From positions 503,972 through 567,971 of the forward strand of contig JAVSML010001078.1 in assembly GCA_038503035.1 (NCBI GenBank): a stretch of 64,000 bases of DNA, in the 5' to 3' direction. The notes beneath the pieces were generated by a model. That model saw nothing but the letters and a program-made list of their open reading frames with translations. It searched no databases and was not told the DNA's origin. Position numbers and translations under genes: made by a program. Below are positions 24,078-34,000 of the stretch, in pieces; positions within the stretch are counted from its first letter, which is position 1, and each line of letters opens with the position of its first letter. The DNA comes from Crocodylus rhombifer (Eukaryota > Chordata > Crocodylia > Crocodylidae).

Positions 24078-24944
24078 AGTCTCTTTAGAAACTTCTCCAG
24101 GGGAAAAGTGTTGGGAGATCTACAAAGTGGATTTTTCTCTCGCTCTCTCTCCTTTCTCTCTCTCCTTTTTTTTTTCAGCCTTTCCTCTTTTTTTTTTTGT
24201 CCCCTCTCCTCCCACCTTTTTTTTTTTGACTCTCCTCCTGCAGACTTTGCACCCCACCTCCTCCCTGCCAGCAACTTTAAATCTGGAAGAGAGAGACACA
24301 GAGACACAGAGACAGAGGAGGGGAGAGGTAAACTAGCCCCCGGCCCAGCCCCGCAGCCCACCTCTCCGGACCCACCTGCCCGCGGGGGGAGCAGGCTTTG
24401 CTCTGCACGCCCCACTCCCAGGAGACTTGGGAAGGGATTTGCCTTTTTCTTTTCTTGTTTTTGTTTTTTGCAAGGGATTTGGCTGCTTTTCTTTTTTTCT
24501 TGTCCTTTTTGTGGCTATCCCTTTTGCAAGGAATTTGCCTTTTTTTGACTTTCCCTTTTGCTAGGGATCTGCCCTTTTTTCCAGCTACCCCTTTTGCAAA
24601 GGCTTCGCCTTTTTTGCAGCTATCCCTTTCGCAAGGGATTTTCCCTTTTTTGCGTAGCCCTTTTGCTAGGGAGCTGCTTTTTTTTCCCCTTTTTTCTTTT
24701 GCAAAGGCGCCGCTCTTTTTGTGACTCCCCCTTTTGCAAGGGATTTGCCTTTTGCTCCCTCTCCCTTTGGCAAGGGAATTGCCCTTTCCCATCCCTTTTG
24801 CAAGCAGGTAGCCTTTGCAAGGGATTTGCCTTTTCTTCTGACTCCCCCTTTTGCACGGATTTAGCCTTTTTCCGGCCCTGCCCTTTGCAGGGGACCTGCC
24901 CCCCCCAGCCCCACGCCCCGTGTGCGTGGCCGTGCCGCGCGGGG
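24078..24944 (+). promoter_or_regulatory. IGFBP5: IGFBP5 5' leader, AUG-free and pyrimidine-rich
   Basis: The start is approximate. Reading every base from 24078 to the initiator ATG at 24945 shows no ATG at all, so no AUG-initiated upstream frame exists. The first third has CT and poly-T runs; the remainder is the TTTTGCAAGGG array. An alternative is that part is spliced out: GAGAGGTAAACT at 24323-24334 resembles a donor (GT at 24328), and a C-rich tract ending in AG at 24907-24908 resembles an acceptor. Mammalian IGFBP5 has no 5' UTR intron as far as I recall. Confidence 0.65.
24466..24900 (+). repeat. About 13 copies of a TTTTGCAAGGGATTTGCC unit
   Basis: Degenerate units recur about every 33-40 bp. 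The core CCCTTTTGCAAGGG can form a five-base-pair stem with a TTGC loop. Variants include GCTAGGG, CGCAAGGG and GGCAAGGG, and several keep stem pairing. The array ends about 45 bp before the IGFBP5 start codon. Confidence 0.85.
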
Positions 24945-25275
24945 ATGCTGCGGCGGGTGCTGGTGCTGGCGCTGTGCGCGTGCGTGGGCACGACGCGCGG
25001 CCTGGGCTCGCTGGTGCACTGCGAGCCGTGCGACGACAAGGCGCTGTCGCTGTGCCCACCGCACCCGGCGGGCTGCGAGCTGGTGAAGGAGCCGGGCTGC
25101 GGCTGCTGCCTGACGTGCGCCCTGCCGGCGGGGCAGCCCTGCGGCGTCTACACGGAGCGCTGCGCCCAGGGGCTGCGTTGCCTGCCGCGCCCCGGCGAGG
25201 ACAAGCCGCTGCACGCGCTGCTGCACGGCCGCGGCCTCTGCCTGGCCGACAAGGACAGGGACAGGGGCAAGCCCG
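24945..25275 (+). CDS. IGFBP5: IGFBP5 exon 1: signal peptide and N-terminal IGF-binding domain
   Basis: The chosen ATG at 24945 is the first in the transcript and starts a signal peptide (MLRRVLVLALCACVGTTRG, residues 1-19). The predicted mature protein begins LGSLVHCEPCD, against LGSFVHCEPCD in human. Residues 20-98 form the IGFBP N-domain with all 12 cysteines and the signature GCGCC at residues 51-55. VYTERCAQGLRCLP and KPLHALLHGRG are almost as in mammals. The exon ends after the first base of codon 111 at a CCCG/GTGAGT donor. The tail KDRDRGKPG differs from human and is about three residues shorter, which is expected in the variable linker. Reading frame is also open upstream of the ATG (see findings). 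Confidence 0.95.
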
Positions 25276-25339
25276 GTGAGTACCGCCCGGCCCCGGGCAC
25301 GGGGGGCCCCAGCCTCGCGTGCGGACACGCTGCCAGCGC

Positions 25340-26410
25340 TCCCTGGCCACAGCGTCGCGTGGCAGAGTCGAACCCGGGGGTGGCGGGAGTCCCGCACGAC
25401 GATTCGGCCACGAAGGCAGCCCCGGGGCGCTGTCCGTGGCCAAATCCTCGCGTGGCGGGACGTCAAAAGGGCTGGAAGGGACCTTGGGAGACGGTCGAGT
25501 CCAACCCCCCCCCCGCGCGCGGTGCCGGGATCGCTGGACCCCACGAGGGGTCTGTCCGGCCTGGGGCCAAACGCTGGGGTTGCGGGGATCCTAGACAGCG
25601 CTGGTAGCACTCTGGCACGGCCGCAGCGCAACGATTTGGCCGCCAAGACAGCACTGATAGCGCTCGTCGTGGCCAAATCCTTGTGTTGGAGTAGTCGTAG
25701 AAATCCTAGACATCGAGGGCTGGAAGGGACCTTGAAAGATCATCGAGTCCAGCCCTGCTGCTGTGGCCAGGACTATTGCGGAGATCGAATGAGCCCTGCA
25801 AGGTGTCCGGTCCTGGGCCAAACGGTTGGGTTGCCGCAGTCATAGAAATCGAGGGCTGGAAGGGACCTTGAATTAGTTGTGTTGCAGCAGTTGTAGACAT
25901 CAAGGGCTGGGAGGGACCTCAAAAGATCGAGTCCAACCCGGGCAGGAACATTGCTAGGATCAAATGATCCCTGCAAGGCATCTGTCCAGTCTTTGGCCAA
26001 GTTGTGTTGGAGTCATAGAGAGCACTGATATCACTGTTTGTGGCCAAACAGTCGTGCTGGAGCAGACATGCACATCAAGGGCTGGAAGGGACCTCGAAGA
26101 GAAGGGACCTTGAAATACTCTGGAGCCATCCTAGACAGCATTGCAACCGCTCTTCACAGTCGAAGAGTGGTGTTGGAGTAGCTGTAGACAACATAGAAAT
26201 CATTTCTGGTGGCCAGATGGATGTGTGGAAGCGGTCACAGACATCATAGAAATCACTGTTCAGGGACAAATAGTTGTGGTGGAGCAGTCGCAGACACCAA
26301 GGGCTGGAAGGGCCCTCAAAATAGCGAGTCCGGCCCCCCGGCTCCGGGCAGGAGTACCACTGAGATCAAATGATCCCTGCAAGGCGTCTCTCCAGTCTCC
26401 CCTTGAAGAC
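25340..26410. repeat. Composite tandem array containing repeated CR1 tails
   Basis: Two word types alternate. One is a TGGCCAAAC-plus-GTTGTGTTGGAG block, seen near 25437, 25671, 25819, 25996, 26041 and 26266. The other is the CR1 tail word GGGCTGGAAGGGACCTTG, seen near 25469, 25717, 25853, 25904, 26079 and 26301, often followed by ATCGAGTCCAACCC. Unit length varies from about 50 to 250 bp. It is neither a single CR1 insertion nor a simple satellite. Confidence 0.7.
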
Positions 26411-26516
26411 TCCCTAGGCTGGGCACTGCAGCACCGCTTTAGGAAGTCTAATCCAAATTCTGGGCACCTTTACTGTGAAGGGTCATTTCTTAAGATACCC
26501 CCTTGGCTGGTGTGAG

Positions 26517-26890
26517 GGAATCATAGAAAAGGAGGGTGGAAGGGAGCCCAGGGGGTCACGTCGAGTCCAAGCCCTGCTCCAAGCAGGACCAGCCCCAACT
26601 CCATCACCCCAGCCGAGGGTTTGTCTACCCGGGTCTTCAGCACCGCCACCTCCTCTCTGGGTAACTTGTTCCAGTGTTTTACTACCCTCCTTGTAAGAAA
26701 GTTTTTCCTAGTATCTAACCTCAGTTTTCCTTGCTGCGGCTTGAGCCCATTGCTCCTTGTCCTGCCATCTGCCCCCACTGAGACCAGCCCGGCTCCGTCC
26801 TCTGTGCAGCCCCCGGCAGGGAGGTGACGGCCGCTCTTCAATCCCCCTCGGTCTCTCTTGACTAAATCAGCCCGGGTCCCCCAGCAGCCG
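26517..26890 (-). mobile_element. CR1 LINE 3' end
   Basis: It runs GAATCATAGAAAAGGAGGGT, GCTCCAAGCAGGACCAGCCC, AGTGTTTTACTACCCTCCTT, TTGAGCCCATTGCTCCTTGT. It is the same subfamily as 13980-14405 and is inserted at the right end of the composite array. Confidence 0.9.
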
Positions 26891-29826
26891 TGTGCCCCAG
26901 CCCCCCAGCTCGAACCCCATCCCCTTCCCCAGCTCCGTGCTCCTCCGCCCTGGTTCCTTTCCACCTCCTCTTCCCCCTCCCCCGGTCCCCGCCACGGGCA
27001 GCTAGTGCCGCAGAACCGAGAGCCCCCTCTGCCCCGCTGCCCTACCCCCCGACACCCCGGGCCACAAGACGAGCCGCGGTCTCTCGCTGGGCCAGGCTCC
27101 GAGAGCAGCAGGTGCACGGGGAAGGGCCAGCCCGGACGCCGGAGGAGCGCGTAAAGGAAAGCAAAGCCCAGGTTTGCAGGTGACAGCTGCCCGAGACGTT
27201 GCAAATCCCGCAGGACCCGCCGGCCCCTTTCCGCCACGAGAAGGGGAACGAGCTGGCAAGAAAACTCCGGCTTGCCAAAGCAAAAAAGCCCCGACGACCC
27301 AGCCGTCGTTTGCTCGGTGCCAAGCTGCGCCCGGCATCCGTGCGGCGCAGACCTGCCGGGTCGCAGCGTCTCCTTTCTAACACCCCATAAATCCTGCTGC
27401 TTCGATGATGCCCCCTCCCTCTCTGCTGCGTCGTTGCAAAGCACCAGCTGGGGTCGTTTAAGTCTCAGGACATAAAGACCCCGCTGGATTTGCCTGGGAA
27501 GGAGGAAAAAAAAGCGGGGCGGTGGGGGGGGGGGAGAAATGTCCGGTTGCTTTTGGAGTCGTTTGCAGGCAAAGGAGCCTTCCCGGCTCGTTCGGAAACG
27601 TGGAGCGGGTCTGGGAAGCGATGACGCTCAGATATGGGCTGATTTCCTGTCTTGGACGCCGGGAACTGTGCGACCGTCCAGTCACCCTGAAAGTATGCGA
27701 AATATCCCGCGCTCCGGTCCGGCACGTCGGCGCAACAGCGGTGCCACTCGCAGGCAGAGGGCACCCGCCGCGCGGCTTCGCCTCTCCTGGGCAGCAGCAA
27801 GGCAGCGATGCTCGGCCTTTCTCCACCTCCCCAAAACCCAGCCCCGCGGCAGGTGCGCTGAGGGGAGCCACTCGTCACCTCGCTGCTCCTTTCCCCCTTT
27901 GCGCCCAGCCCGGCGGCGGAGAGCGGGACAGGGGTCGTGTCTTCCTGCCTCACCTTGCAGGGGCCGAGCTCAGCCTGTCGGGCCGAGGGGTCGCTTTGCC
28001 AGCGCAGACCGTCGCAGCCTGTGTTTTGGGACGGGACGTGGGCTGATAGCGCGGGGGCGAACCGGCCGGGCGAGGTCTGGGTCTGTGGCAGCGTAAAAAA
28101 AACCCAGGACCAAGCAGGGGAGGGAGGGAAGAAAAGCCCCCGCTCTTGGCGCTGAAGTGGCTGAGAGTAGGAGCGCAGAAGTGTATTTTCATAGGCGTGT
28201 TCCTAGGCAACTGGCGAGGAAGGAAAACGAAGTTGCACTTGAACTTTTTGGCCAGAAAACCAGGGACGGTATGTCAGGGAAGCTGGCTGGGGCTCCGGTC
28301 TATCGATGACCAAAATTGGCCCTGCGCTGGGAACTGCGGAGAAAGCCAGCGCTGTATAAATGAAGTGACAGCGGAGAGGGATGGATCGAGCTGCCTATTT
28401 ATTTATTCTCGCTCTTGCCGAAATCCACTTCGCAGAAGTATTTGTCTCGTCGTGACGGGGGAGAGGCAGCACGGGATGGAGAGCGGGGCGGGCTGGGATT
28501 CGAAGCAGGCTGGGCTGTCAGCCAGCTCTTTGACCAGGGGCCACGACCACGGCTCACCCTTGGCCTCAGTTGGCTTATCTGCAAAGTGGGGATAATGATA
28601 GTGGGGGCCTACGGAGCCTCTGTGCAGGCTGCATGAATAAAGACTTCCAAGACGCTTGCCAAAAAAAGCAGCTACAGGCTTGCCCGTGCCCCGGGCGTTA
28701 TTAATCATTATCTCCCCGGTGCCGAGCTCTTCCCGCAACGAGTATCGTGGCATCGGACGGAGCGAGAGAGCCGCAACCCCAGCCCATCATAGCTTCACAC
28801 GTGTGTAACTCGCACGCCTGTAAAACTAGACGCAGCATCCTCTTTCTTTTTTTTTAAAAAAATGTGCCTGCTTTTTGCTCTTTTCGTGTCACGTTCCCCC
28901 ACGTCGGCCGAATCGAGAGAGAGCGCGCGCAGATCCGGAGCCAGGTTCGAGTCTCCTGACTTGAAAAAGTTCATGGAAAAACAAATGTGAACCAATTTTT
29001 TTTTTTCTTCCTCTCATTCCTTCTTTCTTTCGAGAACGGAAAGGAAAAAAAAACAGTTGGCAAGTTTCCCTGCGTGACTGCGAGCCAATGATAACCGGAG
29101 CCGGGAGGGGGGAGGGTTGCAGCTTGCTTTAAGAAAATGGATTTTGCTGCGTCAGCTGAAACCAGCCAGAGCCAAAATTTCCTGCAGCTCGTAGCGGGTT
29201 GAGTCCTTTATCATCCCCTTGACAGATTTTGCCTTTCTCCCTCTTCCCCATACTCGCTGCGGCCTGTTTAGCACAGGGTCGGGCTTAACAGACACATGGC
29301 AGCTGGAAATGAGTGACCGGGAGAGGAGCAGGGCAGGTGTGCGGTTGTACGGGGTGAGCTGGGGTTAGACCGGAGGGTGAGGGTTAGGGCAGGGGGCATG
29401 AGAGCGGCGAGCTGTGTACACACGGCAGATGCAAACGTGTGCCGTCCGGGGGTTAAGGAGCGAGGGGGGCGGGAGGGGGCTCTGCGCTGAGCGCCGAGTC
29501 CTTTGTGTGAAGCTGAGACCACTTCAAACCCTTTAGATGTCAGAGCAAAAGCTAGTAGCAACAGGCTCGCAGCTCCGGGAGCAGAAACAGGAAAAACTCC
29601 ATTTTTCTTTTTGATCTAAAGTGGAAAAAAAAAAAAATGGTGAAATCCATCAGGTGCAAGCAGGAAAGCTGGGTTTTGTGGCATAGGGGGGAAGGGTGGG
29701 GGTGTTCAAACAGGAAGGGAGGGGCCTGGGTTTTGGAAAGCAGAAGCAAATTTACAAAGTCCTGGATTCAAGAGAAATTCCTGGCTAATACCAGCAGGGT
29801 TCAGCAGCAGAGAAAAGGCATCTGTG

Positions 29827-29861
29827 TGTGCGTATGTGTGTGTGTGTGTGTGTGTGCATGC
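29827..29861. repeat. TG dinucleotide repeat
   Basis: It is a TGTGTGTG tract interrupted once by a CGTA step, in IGFBP5 intron 1. Confidence 0.9.
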
Positions 29862-30214
29862 ACGTTATATGAGCAGGCCCATGTGCACGTGTGTCAGTTC
29901 ACTGACCCCGGCCGCACATGTAAATGCTGCGAACGTGCGTGCCGGCGTGTAAATGGTCTGAACTCAGTTTGATCTCACCAGCACCCTGGCAAATGTGGAT
30001 GCCTTCCAGTGAACTAGGTGGCACCGCTCCAGATTAAGACCACGATCACCGCGCATGTGAGTAGTTGCACAGGCGCGGCAGCCGGGAGAGTGAAGTCATT
30101 CATCAGTGCGAGTGTTTGTGGGATATAGCCGTCCTGATAGAAGAGAGGGTGATGAATCAGCTCCGTGGGCGTGGGGGGGGGATCACTTTCTCTGAAGCCA
30201 GGCTCCTTTCTGAT

Positions 30215-30328
30215 AGACAAGGATTTGTACGGGATGGTCTGGATAGGACTGATCCTGCCTCAGGCAGGGGGTTGGACTGGATATGACCTCTGGCGGTCCC
30301 TTCCAGCCTGACTTCTCGATGCTTTTGT
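30215..30328 (+). mobile_element. CR1 LINE 3' end
   Basis: It contains CTGATCCTGCCTCAGGCAGG, GGGTTGGACTGGATATGACC and CGGTCCCTTCCAGCCTGA. Confidence 0.85.
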
Positions 30329-30739
30329 GTGAGTCACAAAGCACCTGGCAGCCCCCTCATGGTCAACACCAGACTGAACAGATGGAAAAAGGGCAGAGCT
30401 CTGCTATTCACGGGCAAGTGTGTGCCCGTATATTATTATTATTACTGATAATGATGCTACGTATAGCACTGCTATCAGGATACCATACACCTGCAGGGGA
30501 AGGCTGGCAGGGTTCAGGCTGGCTGGTTTCTGTAGCCAATGGCATGCAAGAGCACGACGTAACTAGCATCACATCTGGCCACCTTTGACCTTCAGGCCTG
30601 AATGGCAAGGGGCCCATTAGCAGTGAGGTTGACCGCAAACAGCCGTGGGCATAAAGCCAGGGGCCTGAATTCTCACCTCTGTGACAATAGCATGATGCCA
30701 TAAGCACTCTCCACTGTGTCTAGAGACCCATGCATGTCT

Positions 30740-31075
30740 CCAGGCTGATATCCCGCATGTGTGAAGGATATATGCATGTGCAAATACAGGTAGGTATATA
30801 TGTGTAGCTAGAGTACACACATATGCAAATATATACATGCACATGCCTGTTAGGATACGCATGCGCATATACATATATGTATATGTGTGTGTGTGTGTGT
30901 GTGTGTAGCTAATCTATACACATATGCAAATATATGCATGCACATACCTATCAGGATAGGCAAGTGCATATAGCATATGTATACATGTGTAGCTAGTCTA
31001 CACTCATATGCAAATATATGCATGCACATACCTATCCACAGGTGCATATTCACATATGTGCATGAAGGTATACAT
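30740..31075. repeat. Minisatellite with octamer words (ATGCAAAT)
   Basis: Three imperfect units of about 86-99 bp contain TGTGTAGCTA, CACATATGCAAATATATRC, ATGCACATRCCT and TATCAGGATA. A GT tract sits between units one and two. The octamer ATGCAAAT occurs at 30823, 30922 and 31008. The surroundings are ATAT- and TGCATG-rich. Confidence 0.8.
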
Positions 31076-34000
31076 GCAGAGAGCATGTTACCGTTGCTAG
31101 TGCGTGTTTGAATGATGGGAACACCCAGCAGCCTAGGACGGATGCTGTGTGCCCTTCCAAGACATGGTGAGCGGAGCTGTCAGCCCCAAAACACTCCAGA
31201 ATAAGACACTGTGAGTGGCTGTTACTAACCGCAGATGGGAGAGGGGGCAGATGAGGCCAACGGGGTTTTGCAGGGGCCCTGTCCAGCAGCGCACGCAGCT
31301 TGTCGGCTTTGAAATCATTTGCAATTTTTCTATGCATTGAAACGCCAGTGCCTTGCAGGTATTTGTGCCTACTCGGTGGTTTCGTGGAAGTGGGTATCTT
31401 CACGAGGCTCATTCAGGGAGCAGGAGGCGTGGGACCAACCACGCCGGAAAGCCAGCTGTGGGAGAGGCAGCCAGATGTTTCATCTTCTGGTCTCCGTAGT
31501 GGAGCAGAAGATGGAGCGTGATGCTACCAGAGGCAAGACCGGGTAAATAAGGAAGGGCAGAGCTGCTCACTGCCCCGGAAAGGTAGACAGGAAGCGTGAA
31601 CTGGCTCTCAGGGAAGCCGGGCAGGGTTTGAAGGATGGGAGACAATGGGAGAAGCAGGCTGAGCCCAGAGATTGAGCTCATCAGATGCCCTTCAGATACG
31701 CTGATGGGTGCTAGGGACACCAGGGAAAAGGAGGATGTGACCATCAGCACAGGATATGATGAATGCCTGGATGAGACACTGAGAAGAGAGAAGAATAAAT
31801 AGATCTGGGAGCTGCTGGGCAGCAAGATTTGGGGATGGCTGGGGTGAGGGAAATGAGGCAGAGAGGACTCGCCAGTCCTGGGTGACTCGGTGTCCCGGCT
31901 GCCAGATGTCTGTGTGGTTTGCAATACCGTTGAAGTGAATTTGATGGAGACTGAACTGGCATCTTTCTCCAGGAGGTACAAGAGGTCCTTCCTGGTCAAA
32001 TTCAAGAGATCGACTCTGGGATGCCTTGTCCTTTCGCGTTTCTGTCGGCGTGGGCTCCTGACTCGGCCTGGCATACACGGGCAGCTTTGAGCCTCACCTG
32101 CACCTACAGGCCTAGTGTCACCCCATCAAAGACTCTGCTTTGTTCATGCAAAGCCCTTGTGTCTAGTTAGGATTTTGCACGTGCAAATGAGCGCGCATAT
32201 TGCCTTTAACCAGTATGTTATGGGCCTCGATGGAAAACGTAGCCCACCCGTGGCTGGGAGTGAGTTATAAATGCAACTGGGGATTCACGTCCCTTCCCGA
32301 GATGTGCCTGACCCTTACTGAAGCCGGTGTGAGCGCCACGGGCCAAGGGCCCACAGGATAGGGTCCAGCAGCGCTGCTTAGCACGGCCCTCGCGCTCCTG
32401 CTCCCCTTAGGAGTTCAAGGGGCGTCTCAAGCATTACTCCCTTGTGACCCCGACACCTTGCAAGGAGACGCCGCGCGAGTCCTCCGGACCCGGGGAACCC
32501 GGCGAGGAACAAGCGACGGGACCCCAAGTCACAAAGACGGGCGACGGCATGCTTTCCTCTTCACGAGTTATTTTCCATTGCTGCGAAACTTGAATCTCTC
32601 TCGTTTCCTGGGGCCGGGGGGCATTTCGAGAGCTGTTTAGCAGGTGGAATTGAGGACAGCTTTTCCCATCCCCTTTAGCCCAGATGGCTCATACTTTTCA
32701 GGGTCTCCGTGCTCTGAATAACCACCCGGCGCCTTGCCCTTTCTTCCCACGCCCCCATCTCACCTGTGACCGGCGCCGTCGAACTCCTCCTTCCACTTCA
32801 CACATGGGGCAGGAACCAGACGGGGCTGACGGCGGATCCGGTCGATCCTGCTCCCACGCGATGCGGCGCTCAGACCATAAGGCCCGGTGACTTCTTCAAG
32901 TACCTCGAGGGCTGGAGTAGTCTCCATTGCAAGTGCGTGCAACGGCAGATGAGGGTGCACCCGCTCTCCTGGGGCCGGTTTGCTCGCTTCTTTTAGCTCT
33001 GCTGGTCGGGATAGCTCAGCAGTGGGTATTTACGGTGGTCGCGCCAAAGTTGGATTGGGCAACAGCTGTAGCATTATTAGTAGAAACCCCGTAGAAACGT
33101 TTCCATCTGTTGTTTGGGTTTTTTTAAATTCAGATTGAATCTATTTTTTAAACCAACAGTTGTCTTGCTGCTGCTCCAATAACTCGAACCATCACGGTCA
33201 CAGTATGAGCTCCCGGCCGGGGTGGGGGCTGAGTAGAAAATGACTGGAAGCAAATGGGAAACAGGTCGGCCGGTTTTCGTTTTCTAAGCTGGAGGAGACG
33301 CGAAAGGGTAAGAAGGAAATTCTGGGGAGAAGGCAGGTCGGTCCCTGCATTTCTAATGGTTTAATACATACAGGTGTCAGGTTAAAACGGTTTTTGATGC
33401 GGGTCTTTGTAGGGTGAAAGGGCAAATCGACAGGGCGGATTTTCTCCTTTCCATTTATCTGCCGGAGGGTCTCCATCCACCCAGCTGGGTCGGCATCCAC
33501 TTGAGTGACCTCTGCAGCCCCAGGAGACTCCCCGAGACACCTGCGACGGGTCCGGCGAAGGAGGAGAGGCCGCCGAGGTGCTGGGAGAGGTGGCCGCGGG
33601 CGAGCACAGAGCCAGCTCCCCGGGGCCATGCTGCAGGAGGAGGTGCCGGCCACTCATTAGGTGACTTGGATCCAAACCAGTGTCCTGGAGGCAAAATGAC
33701 CTGCCCCTAAACTTTATTTTTCCAAACTCTCTAATCAATTCTGAACTTTAGTCTTTACTCTAAACTTTTGCGGCCACCTCTTGAACCAAACGTTTGGCCT
33801 CGGCTGGGATTGCTCTCGCCCGGGTCCGCCCCAACAAACAGCATCTCTCCAAGCAAAGTTGCGTCCTTCCTTTGCACATCTCCACTGGAGAAAATACTGC
33901 CAAAGTCCCTTGCAATAGCCCAGAAGAGTCCAGAATTGCTTCTGGCGTCATTATGGCTTAGAAAGATGACCCCTGCCTACTTTTATTTGTATTTATTTTT

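Larger units (their letters stand above)
23265..25600. promoter_or_regulatory. IGFBP5: GC-rich, CpG-dense region over the IGFBP5 promoter and exon 1
   Basis: CpG dinucleotides are dense by eye at 23330-23880 and 24920-25620, around the TATA box and exon 1. The pyrimidine-rich leader between them is CpG-poor. Long overlapping frames on both strands here are a by-product of this composition. No island statistics were computed. Confidence 0.65.

Noticed and set aside
23263..24336. Open frame of 357 codons upstream of IGFBP5, and a 205-codon frame on the - strand over it
   Set aside because: It is composed of Arg-, Pro-, Ala- and Gly-rich sequence from a CpG-dense promoter region, has no domain or signal, and runs through the TATA box and the inferred start site.
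24277..25676. Long - strand frames (388 and 271 codons) opposite IGFBP5 exon 1 and its leader
   Set aside because: They are explained by GC-rich antisense codons and the repeat period near 33 bp. No family motif is present and the sense strand is a secure gene.
33010..33070. tRNA-like A box (GGATAGCTCAGCAGTGGG)
   Set aside because: No convincing B box, anticodon arm or acceptor pairing follows at tRNA spacing, so I treat it as chance or a degraded SINE head.
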